The position numbers were made by a program, and so were the translations under genes. A stretch of DNA of 9,310 bases from Desulfobulbaceae bacterium (lineage in GTDB: Bacteria > Desulfobacterota > Desulfobulbia > Desulfobulbales > Desulfocapsaceae): contig DAOVUU010000057.1 of the NCBI GenBank assembly GCA_030632405.1, positions 1-9,310 of the forward strand, given 5' to 3'. This document shows positions 1-6,865 of this stretch, piece after piece. The notes under the pieces are model-generated. The model saw only the letters and a list, made by a program, of their open reading frames with translations, made no database searches and was not told the origin of the DNA. Within the stretch, counting starts at the first letter, position 1; every line of letters starts with the position of its first letter.

Positions 1-93
1 CCTGGTGATAGAGTCACAATAGAACTTTCTCCCTATGACTTGACCAGGGGGCGGGTAACATTTCGGGCGAAGAACGCCAAAAAGAACAAATAG
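1..93 (+). CDS. infA: Translation initiation factor IF-1, C-terminal part (5' end outside window)
   Basis: Only the last 30 codons are present, ending at TAG 91-93. The peptide begins [19 protein letters not shown], the characteristic last strand and tail of the IF-1 OB fold, which binds the 30S A site during initiation. The tail ([10 protein letters not shown]) is lysine-rich and a few residues longer than the E. coli form, which ends shortly after the equivalent of the RGRV segment. The order infA-rpmJ-rpsM is the usual one where the spc operon runs into the alpha operon. The gap to rpmJ is only 12 bases, so the two are surely cotranscribed. Identity is secure although most of the gene is outside the window. 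Confidence 0.95.
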   Translation, partial: PGDRVTIELSPYDLTRGRVTFRAKNAKKNK

Positions 94-105
94 AGTCCGT
101 TTATC

Positions 106-219
106 ATGAAAGTACGCGCATCAGTAAAAAAAATATGCAGTGACTGCAAGATATATAAGCGTAAAGGTGTTGTACGCGTATCTTGTAAGGTAAAGAAACA
201 TAAACAGAGGCAGGGATAG
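106..219 (+). CDS. rpmJ: 50S ribosomal protein L36 (zinc-binding type)
   Basis: This 37-codon gene starts at ATG 106 and ends at TAG 217-219. The product starts [15 protein letters not shown] and is full length for L36, the smallest large-subunit protein, which binds 23S rRNA. It keeps all four zinc ligands of the C+ form: C11, C14, C27 and H32 (C-x2-C-x12-C-x4-H). It sits 12 bases after infA and 48 before rpsM, the normal place at the spc/alpha junction. No strong Shine-Dalgarno is seen (AGAGT at 92-96), so translational coupling to infA is likely. Retention of the zinc ligands suggests the zinc-replete version; a C- paralogue elsewhere in the genome cannot be excluded. Confidence 0.97.
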   Translation: MKVRASVKKICSDCKIYKRKGVVRVSCKVKKHKQRQG

Positions 220-267
220 ACTGGTTTAACCATTTTTAATTACCTACTTCTTCTAAGGAGATAGATT

Positions 268-633
268 GTGGCACGTATATCAGGAATAGATCTTCCGAAA
301 AATAAACATATTGATCGGGCACTTACTTACATACATGGTATTGGGCTGACATCCGCTCGCAAAATTCTTGATGATGTCGATTTACCTTATACTATGAACA
401 GTGATGATCTTAACGGTGATGATGTAAACCGGATTAGAAAGGTTATCGAAGGGGAGTATACAGTAGAGGGTGATCGACGGCGTGAAGTTTCAATGGACAT
501 AAAGAGACTCACTGATTCAGGCTGTTATCGTGGCCGTCGTCATCGATTAGGATTACCTTGTCGTGGACAGAAAACAAAGACGAACGCCCGTACCAGAAAA
601 GGGCCGCGTCGAGGGGCCGCTCGTCGGAAATAG
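268..633 (+). CDS. rpsM: 30S ribosomal protein S13
   Basis: The product is a 121-residue S13, a head protein of the small subunit that contacts the P-site tRNA and forms intersubunit bridges. It starts [20 protein letters not shown], has the IHGIG turn of the helix-two-turns-helix region, and carries the conserved RREV and [17 protein letters not shown] segments followed by the basic tail [19 protein letters not shown]. The start is GTG 268, preceded by AAGGAG at 255-260 with 7 bases spacing. The middle part (about residues 35-60) is acidic and differs from common sequences. It is the first gene of the alpha operon block. In E. coli, S4 represses translation at the rpsM start through a pseudoknot; with only 48 bases of leader here I cannot recognise such a fold. 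Confidence 0.97.
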   Translation: MARISGIDLPKNKHIDRALTYIHGIGLTSARKILDDVDLPYTMNSDDLNGDDVNRIRKVIEGEYTVEGDRRREVSMDIKRLTDSGCYRGRRHRLGLPCRGQKTKTNARTRKGPRRGAARRK

Positions 634-657
634 TTGAATTTAATACAGGTGTAAGAT

Positions 658-1038
658 ATGGCTGTAGCAAAGAAAAAAAAGGTAAAAAAGAATATTCCAG
701 AGGGAATTGTTTTTATCTACTCTACTTTTAATAATACGATTGTAACAATTTCTGACAGGCAGGGCAATGTTGTTGCATGGTGTAGTGCCGGTGTTTTGGG
801 ATTTAAAGGATCTCGTAAGAGCACGCCATTTGCGGCTCAAAATGCACTTGCTGATGCTGCCAAAAAAGCTGCTGATTGCGGGATGCGTAAAGTGGAGGTG
901 AGGGTAAAGGGGCCTGGACCAGGTAGAGAGGCGGCTTTACGGGCGCTCATCACTACCGGATTTGAGGTTAGTCGTATCTATGATATTACTCCAATTCCTC
1001 ACAATGGGTGTAAACCTCCCAAACGTCGTCGCGTATAG
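658..1038 (+). CDS. rpsK: 30S ribosomal protein S11
   Basis: This is a 126-residue S11, a platform protein of the 30S subunit next to the 3' region of 16S rRNA. Recognisable segments are [19 protein letters not shown] near residues 19-37, the [19 protein letters not shown] block, [20 protein letters not shown], and the C-terminal [13 protein letters not shown]. The Asn116-Gly117 pair is the site that is converted to isoaspartate in the E. coli protein (Asn119 there). The N-terminus is lysine-rich and encoded by two runs of A. The ATG at 658 is 24 bases after the rpsM stop, with only a weak AGGTG at 645-649 upstream, so it probably depends on coupling to rpsM. Confidence 0.98.
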   Translation: MAVAKKKKVKKNIPEGIVFIYSTFNNTIVTISDRQGNVVAWCSAGVLGFKGSRKSTPFAAQNALADAAKKAADCGMRKVEVRVKGPGPGREAALRALITTGFEVSRIYDITPIPHNGCKPPKRRRV

Positions 1039-1085
1039 TATCGGAAAAATAAAAGCTATTTAAAAAAATTGAATGGAGGCCAAAG

Positions 1086-1715
1086 TTGGCTAGAAATATT
1101 GGTGCTGCCTGTCGTAGTTGCAGGCGGGAAGGTTTGAAATTATATCTAAAGGGTGACCGCTGTTACTCCGACAAATGCTCCTATGAACGTCGAGCTTTCG
1201 GGCCGGGGCAGCACGGACAGGCAAGATTTAAAAAGCTTTCAAACTACGCTATACAGCTCAGGGAAAAGCAGAAAGTAAAAAGTATGTATGGCATGCTTGA
1301 AGGCCAGTTTCGGCTTTATTTTCAAAGAGCAGACCTGCAAAAAGGTGTTACGGGTGAAAACCTGCTGATACTGCTGGAAAGACGACTTGATAACGCCGTT
1401 TTTCGTTTAGGATTTGCCTCTTCGAGAGGGCAGGCGAGACAGTTTGTTCGTCACAAGCATATTCTTGTTAACGGAAAAAAAGTTGATATCCCATCTTTTC
1501 TTCTCTCTGTTGGCGATACTGTTACGTTGAAGGAAAAGAGCCGGGCGAATGTCGGTATTAGCGATAACCTTGAGGCTGTAGCTCGCCGTGGTGTCCCAAG
1601 TTGGATAGAACTTGATAAGGACAATTTTAAGGCAACAGTTAAGGCTCTTCCGAACAGGGAAGAGATTACCATGCCTATCCAGGAACAGCTTATAGTAGAA
1701 CTTTACTCAAAGTAG
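1086..1715 (+). CDS. rpsD: 30S ribosomal protein S4 (zinc-binding type)
   Basis: The product is a 209-residue S4, a primary 16S rRNA binder that nucleates assembly of the 30S body. The start is TTG 1086, supported by GGAGG at 1075-1079 (6 bases spacing) and by the family N-terminus [16 protein letters not shown]. Cysteines C9, C12, C26 and C31 form the zinc site found in the Thermus and Bacillus type and lost in E. coli. The FGPGQHGQ segment follows, and the S4 RNA-binding domain lies near residues 98-160 ([20 protein letters not shown] ... [14 protein letters not shown]). In gammaproteobacteria S4 is the translational repressor of this operon; whether it is so here cannot be read from the sequence. 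It is followed by an unusually long 145-base gap before rpoA. Confidence 0.98.
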   Translation: MARNIGAACRSCRREGLKLYLKGDRCYSDKCSYERRAFGPGQHGQARFKKLSNYAIQLREKQKVKSMYGMLEGQFRLYFQRADLQKGVTGENLLILLERRLDNAVFRLGFASSRGQARQFVRHKHILVNGKKVDIPSFLLSVGDTVTLKEKSRANVGISDNLEAVARRGVPSWIELDKDNFKATVKALPNREEITMPIQEQLIVELYSK

Positions 1716-1789
1716 TGTGAAGATGCCGAATAAATTGTGCCAGGCGCTAGATCGTTGTAGTTATTTTTTATCGACTGAGTTTGGCTGAA

Positions 1790-1829
1790 GATCTTTATAC
1801 TTTTACATTTTATAAAGATCGATATTTTT
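1790..1829. repeat. Perfect 10-bp inverted repeat between rpsD and rpoA
   Basis: GATCTTTATA (1790-1799) and its exact reverse complement TATAAAGATC (1811-1820) are separated by 11 bases, then followed by GATATTTTTA. In RNA this gives an AT-rich hairpin with a short U run (1825-1829), which would make at best a weak terminator or attenuator just before rpoA. The same place also holds a possible promoter: TTGGCT at 1781-1786 and TACATT at 1804-1809 with 17 bases between them. A regulatory role is inference; only the repeat itself is certain. Confidence 0.5.
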
Positions 1830-1860
1830 AAAGTAAGAAGATACGCAGGAAAGGTAATTT

Positions 1861-2904
1861 ATGACTCAAGATGCCGACGAAAAAATACCATTTTACAGAA
1901 ATTGGCACGAGCTTATTAAACCAGAGAAGCTGGAAGTTGACAGGGCTAAACATTCTGAGTCTTATGGAAAGTTTATCTGCCAACCGCTCGAAAGAGGATT
2001 TGCAATAACCATTGGTAATTCGTTGCGAAGAATTCTCTTGTCTTCTATCCAGGGTGCTGCAATAACCACCATAAAGATAGAAGGAGCTTTACACGAGTTT
2101 ACCTCCATGAAAGATATTATGGAAGACGTAAGTGAGATAATCCTTAATATAAAGACAGTAAGGATTAAACTTCTTTCAGGAGATTCTCAAAAAGTTTCAA
2201 TTGAAAAGAGTGGGCCTGGTACAGTTACAGCTGCAGATATAGATGATAATGGATTTGTCGAAGTTATGAACAAAGATCAGATTATCTGTACTCTCACAGG
2301 AGACACAACGTTTAGAGCTGAGCTGACAGTTGAATGGGGGAAGGGGTACCAGCCTGCAGAGATGCAGGACAAGGAAAACCTTGCTATTGGACAGATCCCA
2401 ATTGACGCAATTTTCACTCCCATTAAGAAAATTCAATATGTTACTTCCCAGGCTCGGGTCGGCCAGCAGACCGACTATGATAAGATAACCATGGAAATTG
2501 AAACAGATGGGAGTCTGAGACCTGAGAGTGCTTTGGCGTATGCCGCAAAAATATTAAAAGAGCAGCTGACTGTCTTTATTGATTTCGATGAAGAAGAGGC
2601 TGAACCAGAGATTACCGAGGACGCCAGAAAAGAAATAGAACCGGCTAATCCATATCTGGATAAACCGGTTGAGGACCTTGAGCTTTCAGTTAGATCCGCA
2701 AACTGTTTGAAAAATGCTGACATCCATTTTATTGGAGATCTCGCACAGAAGACAGATCAGGAAATGTTGAAAACTAAAAATTTCGGTCGTAAATCCCTGA
2801 ATGAGATTAAAGCACTGCTTTCTGAGATGGACCTCACTCTTGGTATGAAATTTGATAATTGGACACCACCTGATATTAAAGAAACTGATGATCAGCAGAT
2901 TTAA
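1861..2904 (+). CDS. rpoA: DNA-directed RNA polymerase alpha subunit
   Basis: The product is a 347-residue alpha subunit, the dimeric scaffold on which beta and beta' assemble. The N-terminal domain (about 15-245) includes GFAITIGNSLRRILLSS with R57 matching E. coli R45, and HEFTSMKDIMEDVSEIILNIK. An acidic linker (about 246-268) leads to the C-terminal domain, where VRSANCLKNADIHFIGDL places R278 at the position of E. coli R265, the key UP-element and activator contact. NFGRKSLNEIK follows. It is longer than the 329-residue E. coli protein by about 12 residues at the N-terminus and several at the C-terminus. ATG 1861 has AGGAAAGG at 1847-1854 with 6 bases spacing. It lies between rpsD and rplQ as in most bacteria. 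Confidence 0.99.
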   Translation: MTQDADEKIPFYRNWHELIKPEKLEVDRAKHSESYGKFICQPLERGFAITIGNSLRRILLSSIQGAAITTIKIEGALHEFTSMKDIMEDVSEIILNIKTVRIKLLSGDSQKVSIEKSGPGTVTAADIDDNGFVEVMNKDQIICTLTGDTTFRAELTVEWGKGYQPAEMQDKENLAIGQIPIDAIFTPIKKIQYVTSQARVGQQTDYDKITMEIETDGSLRPESALAYAAKILKEQLTVFIDFDEEEAEPEITEDARKEIEPANPYLDKPVEDLELSVRSANCLKNADIHFIGDLAQKTDQEMLKTKNFGRKSLNEIKALLSEMDLTLGMKFDNWTPPDIKETDDQQI

Positions 2905-2979
2905 ATGCTGTTGACCAAAGTTAACTGGAAAAATAAATACCAATAAAATTGGTTTCTAGCAGTTGCTGAGGATAGTGAG

Positions 2980-3369
2980 ATGAGACATAAAATATCTGCA
3001 AGAAAGTTGGGACGCACCAGTTCACATAGAGAGGCGATGTTCCGGAATATGGTAACATCTCTTTTTGAGCATGAACGAATTGTTACTACAAAAGAAAAAG
3101 CCAAAGAACTCAGACCGATTGCCGAGAAGATGATCACTCTGGCTAAGCGGGGAGATCTGCATGCACGACGTCAGGCTCTCAGTTACATCAGAAGCAAGGA
3201 TGTCGTGGAGAAGCTTTTCACCGATATACAGGAGCAGTTTGCAGAGAGGAAAGGTGGCTACACGCGTATTTTGCAAACCGGCGTTAGAAAGGGTGATAAT
3301 GCTTCAATGGCCATCATTGAACTTGTAGGTTATGAAGAGCAACTTGACCTGGATGAGGACGAAAGTTAG
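2980..3369 (+). CDS. rplQ: 50S ribosomal protein L17
   Basis: The product is a 129-residue L17, a large-subunit protein near the peptide exit tunnel. It starts [20 protein letters not shown] and continues with [38 protein letters not shown], the family core, then [26 protein letters not shown]. The tail ([11 protein letters not shown]) is acidic and a little longer than in E. coli. ATG 2980 is preceded by GAGG at 2968-2971 with 8 bases spacing. The 75-base gap from rpoA holds a small ACCAAT/ATTGGT hairpin (2938-2952). It is the last gene of the alpha operon block and is followed directly by an intrinsic terminator. Confidence 0.98.
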   Translation: MRHKISARKLGRTSSHREAMFRNMVTSLFEHERIVTTKEKAKELRPIAEKMITLAKRGDLHARRQALSYIRSKDVVEKLFTDIQEQFAERKGGYTRILQTGVRKGDNASMAIIELVGYEEQLDLDEDES

Positions 3370-3394
3370 TTATCCGCACTCATGTTTTGACTTG

Positions 3395-3440
3395 AAGCTG
3401 GCTGGGACTCCGTTTCCAGCCAGCTTTTTTTTTCTTTTTT
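3395..3440 (+). terminator. Strong intrinsic terminator after rplQ
   Basis: AAGCTGGCTGG (3395-3405) pairs perfectly with CCAGCCAGCTT (3416-3426) around a 10-base loop, giving an 11-bp stem of which seven pairs are G-C. It is followed by a nearly unbroken T tract through 3440 (interrupted once by C3434). This is a textbook Rho-independent terminator for the alpha operon. It ends only 22 bases before the next start codon. Confidence 0.95.
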
Positions 3441-3462
3441 GTTCCTTGGGAGGTTTTGAGGT

Positions 3463-4230
3463 ATGACGAGTATCAAAAAAGAATTTCCCGAAGGAATGGT
3501 TCCTCTGGAGAATTCAAGTTTTACCTTTGAATGTCACCCTGGAGTCTCATGTTTCACAAGTTGCTGTAAAGATGTAGACTTGACACTCTATCCATATGAT
3601 ATAATAAGATTAAAAAATGCACTTCATGAGGATTCTGAAGCCTTTATGAGGGCACATACGTATCTTGTCCGGGGTGACAACCCATTTTTTCCAGCAGTCA
3701 AGCTAAGGCTCTGTGATGACAGAGAAAAAACGTGCCCATTTTTAAAGGTTCAGGGATGTTCTGTTTATAATGACAGGCCATCAGCATGTCGCACATATCC
3801 ACTTGAGAGAGCTGTTGATCGACGTAGCGTAAAAGGGGTCGCCGGGGAATTTTATTTTTTGACCAGGCATGATTACTGCCTTGGACATCAGGAGGAAAAG
3901 GCATTTAAGGTTGATACCTGGGTCAGAAACCAGAGATTGATCGAATACAATACAATGAATGCGCTGTGGGTTGAGATTGATACCTTGTTTGGTACAAATC
4001 CGTGGAAAGGTGAAGGTGAAGGAGGCGAAAAACAGCAACTCGCTTTCATGGTATGTTATAATATCGATGGTTTCCGCCGATTTGTCGAAGAATACGGTCT
4101 ACTAAAACAATTTAAAATAGAGAGCGATTTCAAAAAGAGGATTGCAAAAGAGGATGGGGAGCTTCTGAAATTTGGTTTTGAATGGCTCAAGATCGTTTTT
4201 GCCGGTAAGTCATCACTTATAGCGAAGTAA
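3463..4230 (+). CDS. YkgJ-family cysteine cluster protein (probably metal-binding, function unknown)
   Basis: The product is a 255-residue protein of the CxxCxxCC (YkgJ, UPF0153) group. The first cluster is C24-x5-C30-x3-C34-C35, inside FECHPGVSCFTSCCKDVDL, followed by LYPYDIIRL. The second is C84, C91, C99 and C109, in CPFLKVQGCSVYNDRPSACR followed by TYPLE, which matches the family's C-x(n)-C-x-[IV]-Y-x2-RP-x2-CR-x-[FY]-P pattern; C139 is a further candidate ligand. Such clusters are thought to bind zinc or an iron-sulfur centre; the biochemical role is not established. The C-terminal 100 residues show no motif I recognise. ATG 3463 has GGGAGG at 3448-3453. There is no signal peptide or membrane segment. 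It separates the alpha and rpsB clusters. Confidence 0.85.
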   Translation: MTSIKKEFPEGMVPLENSSFTFECHPGVSCFTSCCKDVDLTLYPYDIIRLKNALHEDSEAFMRAHTYLVRGDNPFFPAVKLRLCDDREKTCPFLKVQGCSVYNDRPSACRTYPLERAVDRRSVKGVAGEFYFLTRHDYCLGHQEEKAFKVDTWVRNQRLIEYNTMNALWVEIDTLFGTNPWKGEGEGGEKQQLAFMVCYNIDGFRRFVEEYGLLKQFKIESDFKKRIAKEDGELLKFGFEWLKIVFAGKSSLIAK

Positions 4231-4418
4231 ATTTCAGAAGAGTTGCATAATATGAGCTCTCATGTTAAAAGGTAGTGTTATTTTTTCACAAGTCAGTTCA
4301 ATGGTGGATTGACAATTTAATAAAACACACATCTTCAATTGAAACTGGTGTCATTGGCCCATTAATAACGGTTCTATGATTTAAGAAGATGGAGGAAAAA
4401 CCAGTATCGGAGAAAATT
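4231..4418 (+). promoter_or_regulatory. rpsB upstream region with candidate promoter elements
   Basis: This 188-base non-coding stretch has no terminator-like hairpin and no tRNA. It holds a perfect -35 hexamer TTGACA at 4309-4314, but the hexamer 17 bases later (TCTTCA, 4332-4337) is a poor -10. A 10-bp palindrome TTCAATTGAA lies at 4334-4343. A better -10, TATGAT, lies at 4375-4380, but its -35 (TTGGCC, 4354-4359, 15-base spacer) is poor. Some promoter for the rpsB series is expected here because gene functions change and the gap is long; the exact site is uncertain. An S2-responsive leader would also fall here but I cannot identify one. Confidence 0.35.
4409..4413 (+). promoter_or_regulatory. 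rpsB: Ribosome binding site that decides the rpsB start
   Basis: GGAGA lies 5 bases before ATG 4419, which opens the family N-terminus [10 protein letters not shown]. An in-frame ATG at 4389 would add ten residues, but it has only AAGAAG (4383-4388) directly against it, and S2 proteins do not carry such an extension. Confidence 0.7.
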
Positions 4419-5240
4419 ATGGCAAATGTTACTGTAAGGGATATGCTTCAGGCCGGTCTTCACTTTGGGCATCAAACCAGACGTTGGAACCCGAAGATGA
4501 AACCATATATATACGGTCCCCGTAATGGAATATACATTGTCAATCTTGACCTGACCAAGCGTCTTTTTGACAAGGCATGTGACTTTATCAGCAATGAGGT
4601 GAAAGACGGTGGATCAGTTCTGTTTGTTGGTACCAAGAGGCAGGCGCAATCCATAATCAATGAAGAAGCCAAGCGGTGTGGCATGTTTTATGTTGACCAC
4701 CGATGGCTAGGCGGCATGCTCACAAATTTTCAAACGATTAAAAACTCTATTGAAAGGCTCAAGTCTATAGAATCAATGCAGGCAGATGGTTCGATTAATC
4801 GTTTTCCTAAAAAAGAAATTCTCCTCATGGAAAAGGAGAGAATCAAGCTTGAGCGTAATGTCGGTGGTATCAAGGATATGCGTAGTTTGCCAACTGTCCT
4901 GTTTGTAGTTGACCCCAGAAAGGAGTCTATTGCAATCAACGAGGCTACAAAACTGAATATTCCAGTAGTTGCTATAACTGATACAAACTGTGATCCCGAT
5001 AATGTGGATTTTATCATCCCCGGCAATGATGATGCTATCAGATCTATTCGTTTGATCAGTAATCATATAGCAGAGTCAGTTCTGGCCGGTCAGGCAATGA
5101 AGGATGGCGAAGAGGCTTCTGAGGAGGCTGTTGCTGCTGCAATGGCTGACAGTGGAAGTGAAATGGAAGGGGAGGAGCCCGTGGAAACAGAAATCGCGTC
5201 TGTAGAAGTAGAAAAGACGCCTGTTGAAAACGGAGAATAA
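4419..5240 (+). CDS. rpsB: 30S ribosomal protein S2
   Basis: The product is a 273-residue S2, which joins the 30S subunit late and helps hold S1. From the start at 4419 it reads [20 protein letters not shown], then [20 protein letters not shown]. The two family signatures are present: [20 protein letters not shown] in the middle and the later block [20 protein letters not shown] ... [22 protein letters not shown]. After about residue 230 comes a tail of some 43 residues that is strongly acidic (many Glu, few basic residues) and is not part of the S2 fold. It leads the rpsB-tsf-pyrH-frr-uppS-cdsA series. In E. coli S2 represses its own operon; the leader here may do so but this is not shown. 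Confidence 0.97.
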   Translation: MANVTVRDMLQAGLHFGHQTRRWNPKMKPYIYGPRNGIYIVNLDLTKRLFDKACDFISNEVKDGGSVLFVGTKRQAQSIINEEAKRCGMFYVDHRWLGGMLTNFQTIKNSIERLKSIESMQADGSINRFPKKEILLMEKERIKLERNVGGIKDMRSLPTVLFVVDPRKESIAINEATKLNIPVVAITDTNCDPDNVDFIIPGNDDAIRSIRLISNHIAESVLAGQAMKDGEEASEEAVAAAMADSGSEMEGEEPVETEIASVEVEKTPVENGE

Positions 5241-5389
5241 ATACTCATTCGATAGTGCTATTAAGTGGTTTCGAAATTATGCACTCGTTTTTAGAAACAG
5301 GCATAGGGTAAGCAGTTTGTGAAATTCTGCAGAGGGGTATCCAGGGCAGGTTCCCTGGTTCGCTTTTGAGAAATAAGGTGTTACGACTG

Positions 5390-5421
5390 AAAAAGGGGCT
5401 GTCTTCTGACCGCCCCTTTTT
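5390..5421 (+). terminator. Terminator-like hairpin (possible attenuator) between rpsB and tsf
   Basis: AAAAAGGGGC (5390-5399) pairs perfectly with GCCCCTTTTT (5412-5421) around a 12-base loop. The five T bases that end the right arm serve as a short U tract, and the A run on the left would let it work in either direction. A smaller hairpin CCAGGG/CCCTGG lies at 5341-5358. Since tsf has no other obvious source of transcripts, partial read-through that sets the S2 to EF-Ts ratio is a reasonable inference. A TATAAT at 5434-5439 could be a -10 for tsf, but I find no matching -35. The remainder of the 229-base gap shows nothing I recognise. Confidence 0.65.
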
Positions 5422-5469
5422 ACTGTAAAATAATATAATAAGCAAAACGATTATTAAAGGAGATTTACC

Positions 5470-6066
5470 ATGCAGATAACAAGCAAGATGGTAAAAGACC
5501 TGAGGGATAAAACAGCCGCAGGTATGATGGATTGCAAGAAGGCCCTTACTGAAACAGATGGGGATATGGAAAAAGCAGTGGATCTTTTGAGGCAGAAAGG
5601 ACTTGCTGTCGCAGCTAAGCGTGCCGGGAGAGCTACCAGTGAAGGCGTTATTGAGACGTATATACACGCAGGTGGCAATCTTGGCGTCATGGTAGAACTT
5701 GGTTGTGAGACTGATTTTGTCGCTAAGAATGACGACTTCCGTGCGTTCGGGCGTGATATCGCAATGCATATAGCCGCTATAAATCCCATCGCGGTGACCA
5801 GAGAAGAAATTCCTGGCGAGGTGATTGCCCGCGAGAAAGAAATTTATGTACAGCAGGCACTGGACTCCGGTAAACCCGAGGCAATTGTTGAGAAAATGGT
5901 GACAGGGAAGGTTGAAAAGTTTATCTCAGAAATCTGTCTTCTAGAACAGCAATATGTTAAAAACCCTGAACTTACAGTACAGGATTTGCTTAATGAACTG
6001 GTTGGTAAAATGGGAGAAATTATTTCTATCAAACGGTTTGCAAGATTTCAGGTAGGTGTAGAGTAG
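5470..6066 (+). CDS. tsf: Elongation factor Ts (short form)
   Basis: The product is a 198-residue EF-Ts, the nucleotide exchange factor that displaces GDP from EF-Tu. The N-terminal UBA-like domain (1-50) reads [20 protein letters not shown] then [20 protein letters not shown]. The EF-Tu contact T81-D82-F83-V84 is in [15 protein letters not shown]. The protein lacks the second half of the core and the coiled-coil arrangement seen in the 283-residue E. coli protein, so it is the short kind known from Thermus and many non-gamma bacteria. The C-terminal module ends [24 protein letters not shown] at 5456-5462 lies 7 bases before ATG 5470, a strong site. No truncation is implied: the ending is normal for the short form. 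Confidence 0.97.
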   Translation: MQITSKMVKDLRDKTAAGMMDCKKALTETDGDMEKAVDLLRQKGLAVAAKRAGRATSEGVIETYIHAGGNLGVMVELGCETDFVAKNDDFRAFGRDIAMHIAAINPIAVTREEIPGEVIAREKEIYVQQALDSGKPEAIVEKMVTGKVEKFISEICLLEQQYVKNPELTVQDLLNELVGKMGEIISIKRFARFQVGVE

Positions 6067-6139
6067 CAATGGTTCTAATGCGGTTCAATTGAGATCGCCT
6101 GCATCCATTTCCTGTCGTTATTGTTGCCCTCTTCAAATC

Positions 6140-6144
6140 AAGGA
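6140..6144 (+). promoter_or_regulatory. pyrH: Ribosome binding site that decides the pyrH start
   Basis: AAGGA lies 7 bases before ATG 6152, which gives the expected N-terminus [17 protein letters not shown]. The open frame extends upstream to TTG 6089, but the extra 21 residues ([13 protein letters not shown]...) do not resemble UMP kinase and have no ribosome binding site. Confidence 0.75.
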
Positions 6145-6151
6145 TAGTGAT

Positions 6152-6865
6152 ATGACCGTAAAATATAAACGGCTGCTGCTTAAACTCAGTGGTGAGGCAT
6201 TAATGGGAGAAGATTCGTACGGCATCAATCCCAAGGTGCTCGATTTTGTTGCCAGTGAAGTTAAAGAGGTAGTTGCCGAAGGTATTGAGCTTGGTATTGT
6301 TATAGGTGCGGGCAATATCTTCAGAGGTGTCGCCGGGGCGAGCAAGGGAATGGATAGAACCACTGCAGATAACATGGGAATGCTCGCTACTGTTATGAAC
6401 AGTCTGGCAATGCAGGATGCCCTTGAGCGGAATGGCATTATAACTCGGGTGTTGTCTGCGATTCCCATGCAGTCGGTCTCAGAGCCCTATATAAGAAGGC
6501 GGGCTACCAGGCATCTTGAAAAAGGCAGGGTTGTGATTTTTGCGGCAGGTACCGGAAATCCCTATTTCACTACCGACTCCGCTGCGGTGCTGAGAGCTTT
6601 GGAGATTGATGCTCAAATTGTAATTAAAGCTACTAAAGTAGATGGTGTATATGATAAAGATCCTGTTATGAATAACGATGCAGTAAAATATGATCGCCTC
6701 TCCTATGATGTTGTTTTGCAGAAGGGGTTGAGAGTTATGGATGCTGCCGGCATTGCCCTTGCCCGCGAAGATGGTTTACCAATTATGGTACTGGATATGG
6801 GGGTATCGGGAAATATCAGACGGGCTGCATTTGGGGAACCGGTAGGCACGCTTATTACTGAATAA
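6152..6865 (+). CDS. pyrH: Uridylate (UMP) kinase
   Basis: The product is a 237-residue bacterial UMP kinase of the amino acid kinase fold. It phosphorylates UMP to UDP in pyrimidine nucleotide synthesis and forms a hexamer in the cytoplasm. Visible motifs are KLSGEAL (11-17), the glycine loop IGAGNIFRG (51-59), [13 protein letters not shown] (79-91), [13 protein letters not shown] (133-145) for phosphate and nucleotide binding, and [13 protein letters not shown] (159-171). Length matches the 241-residue E. coli enzyme. The stop codon TAA 6863-6865 lies inside the left copy of the 8-bp direct repeat flanking an inserted element, so the insertion came at the very end of the gene and left the protein whole. 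It sits between tsf and frr as usual. Confidence 0.97.
   Translation: MTVKYKRLLLKLSGEALMGEDSYGINPKVLDFVASEVKEVVAEGIELGIVIGAGNIFRGVAGASKGMDRTTADNMGMLATVMNSLAMQDALERNGIITRVLSAIPMQSVSEPYIRRRATRHLEKGRVVIFAAGTGNPYFTTDSAAVLRALEIDAQIVIKATKVDGVYDKDPVMNNDAVKYDRLSYDVVLQKGLRVMDAAGIALAREDGLPIMVLDMGVSGNIRRAAFGEPVGTLITE

Noticed and set aside
669..690. Runs of A in the first codons of rpsK, possible slippage site
   Set aside because: Lysine-rich starts coded by A runs are common in ribosomal proteins, and the reading frame is intact with no sign of recoding.
4334..4343. Palindrome TTCAATTGAA, with TTCAATTGA again at 6084-6092 before pyrH
   Set aside because: Nine to ten AT-rich bases shared by two spacers can easily arise by chance, and no promoter context is shared.
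4389..4418. Upstream ATG that would extend S2 by ten residues
   Set aside because: It has no ribosome binding site at usable distance, and family N-termini match the start at 4419.
5245..5769. Long minus-strand open frame of 174 codons across the rpsB-tsf gap and tsf
   Set aside because: More than half of it is antisense to the well-supported tsf gene, the rest covers the terminator-like hairpin, and the peptide has no recognisable family character or ribosome binding site.
6089..6151. Upstream TTG that would extend UMP kinase by 21 residues
   Set aside because: The extension is unlike the family, and AAGGA is placed correctly for ATG 6152.
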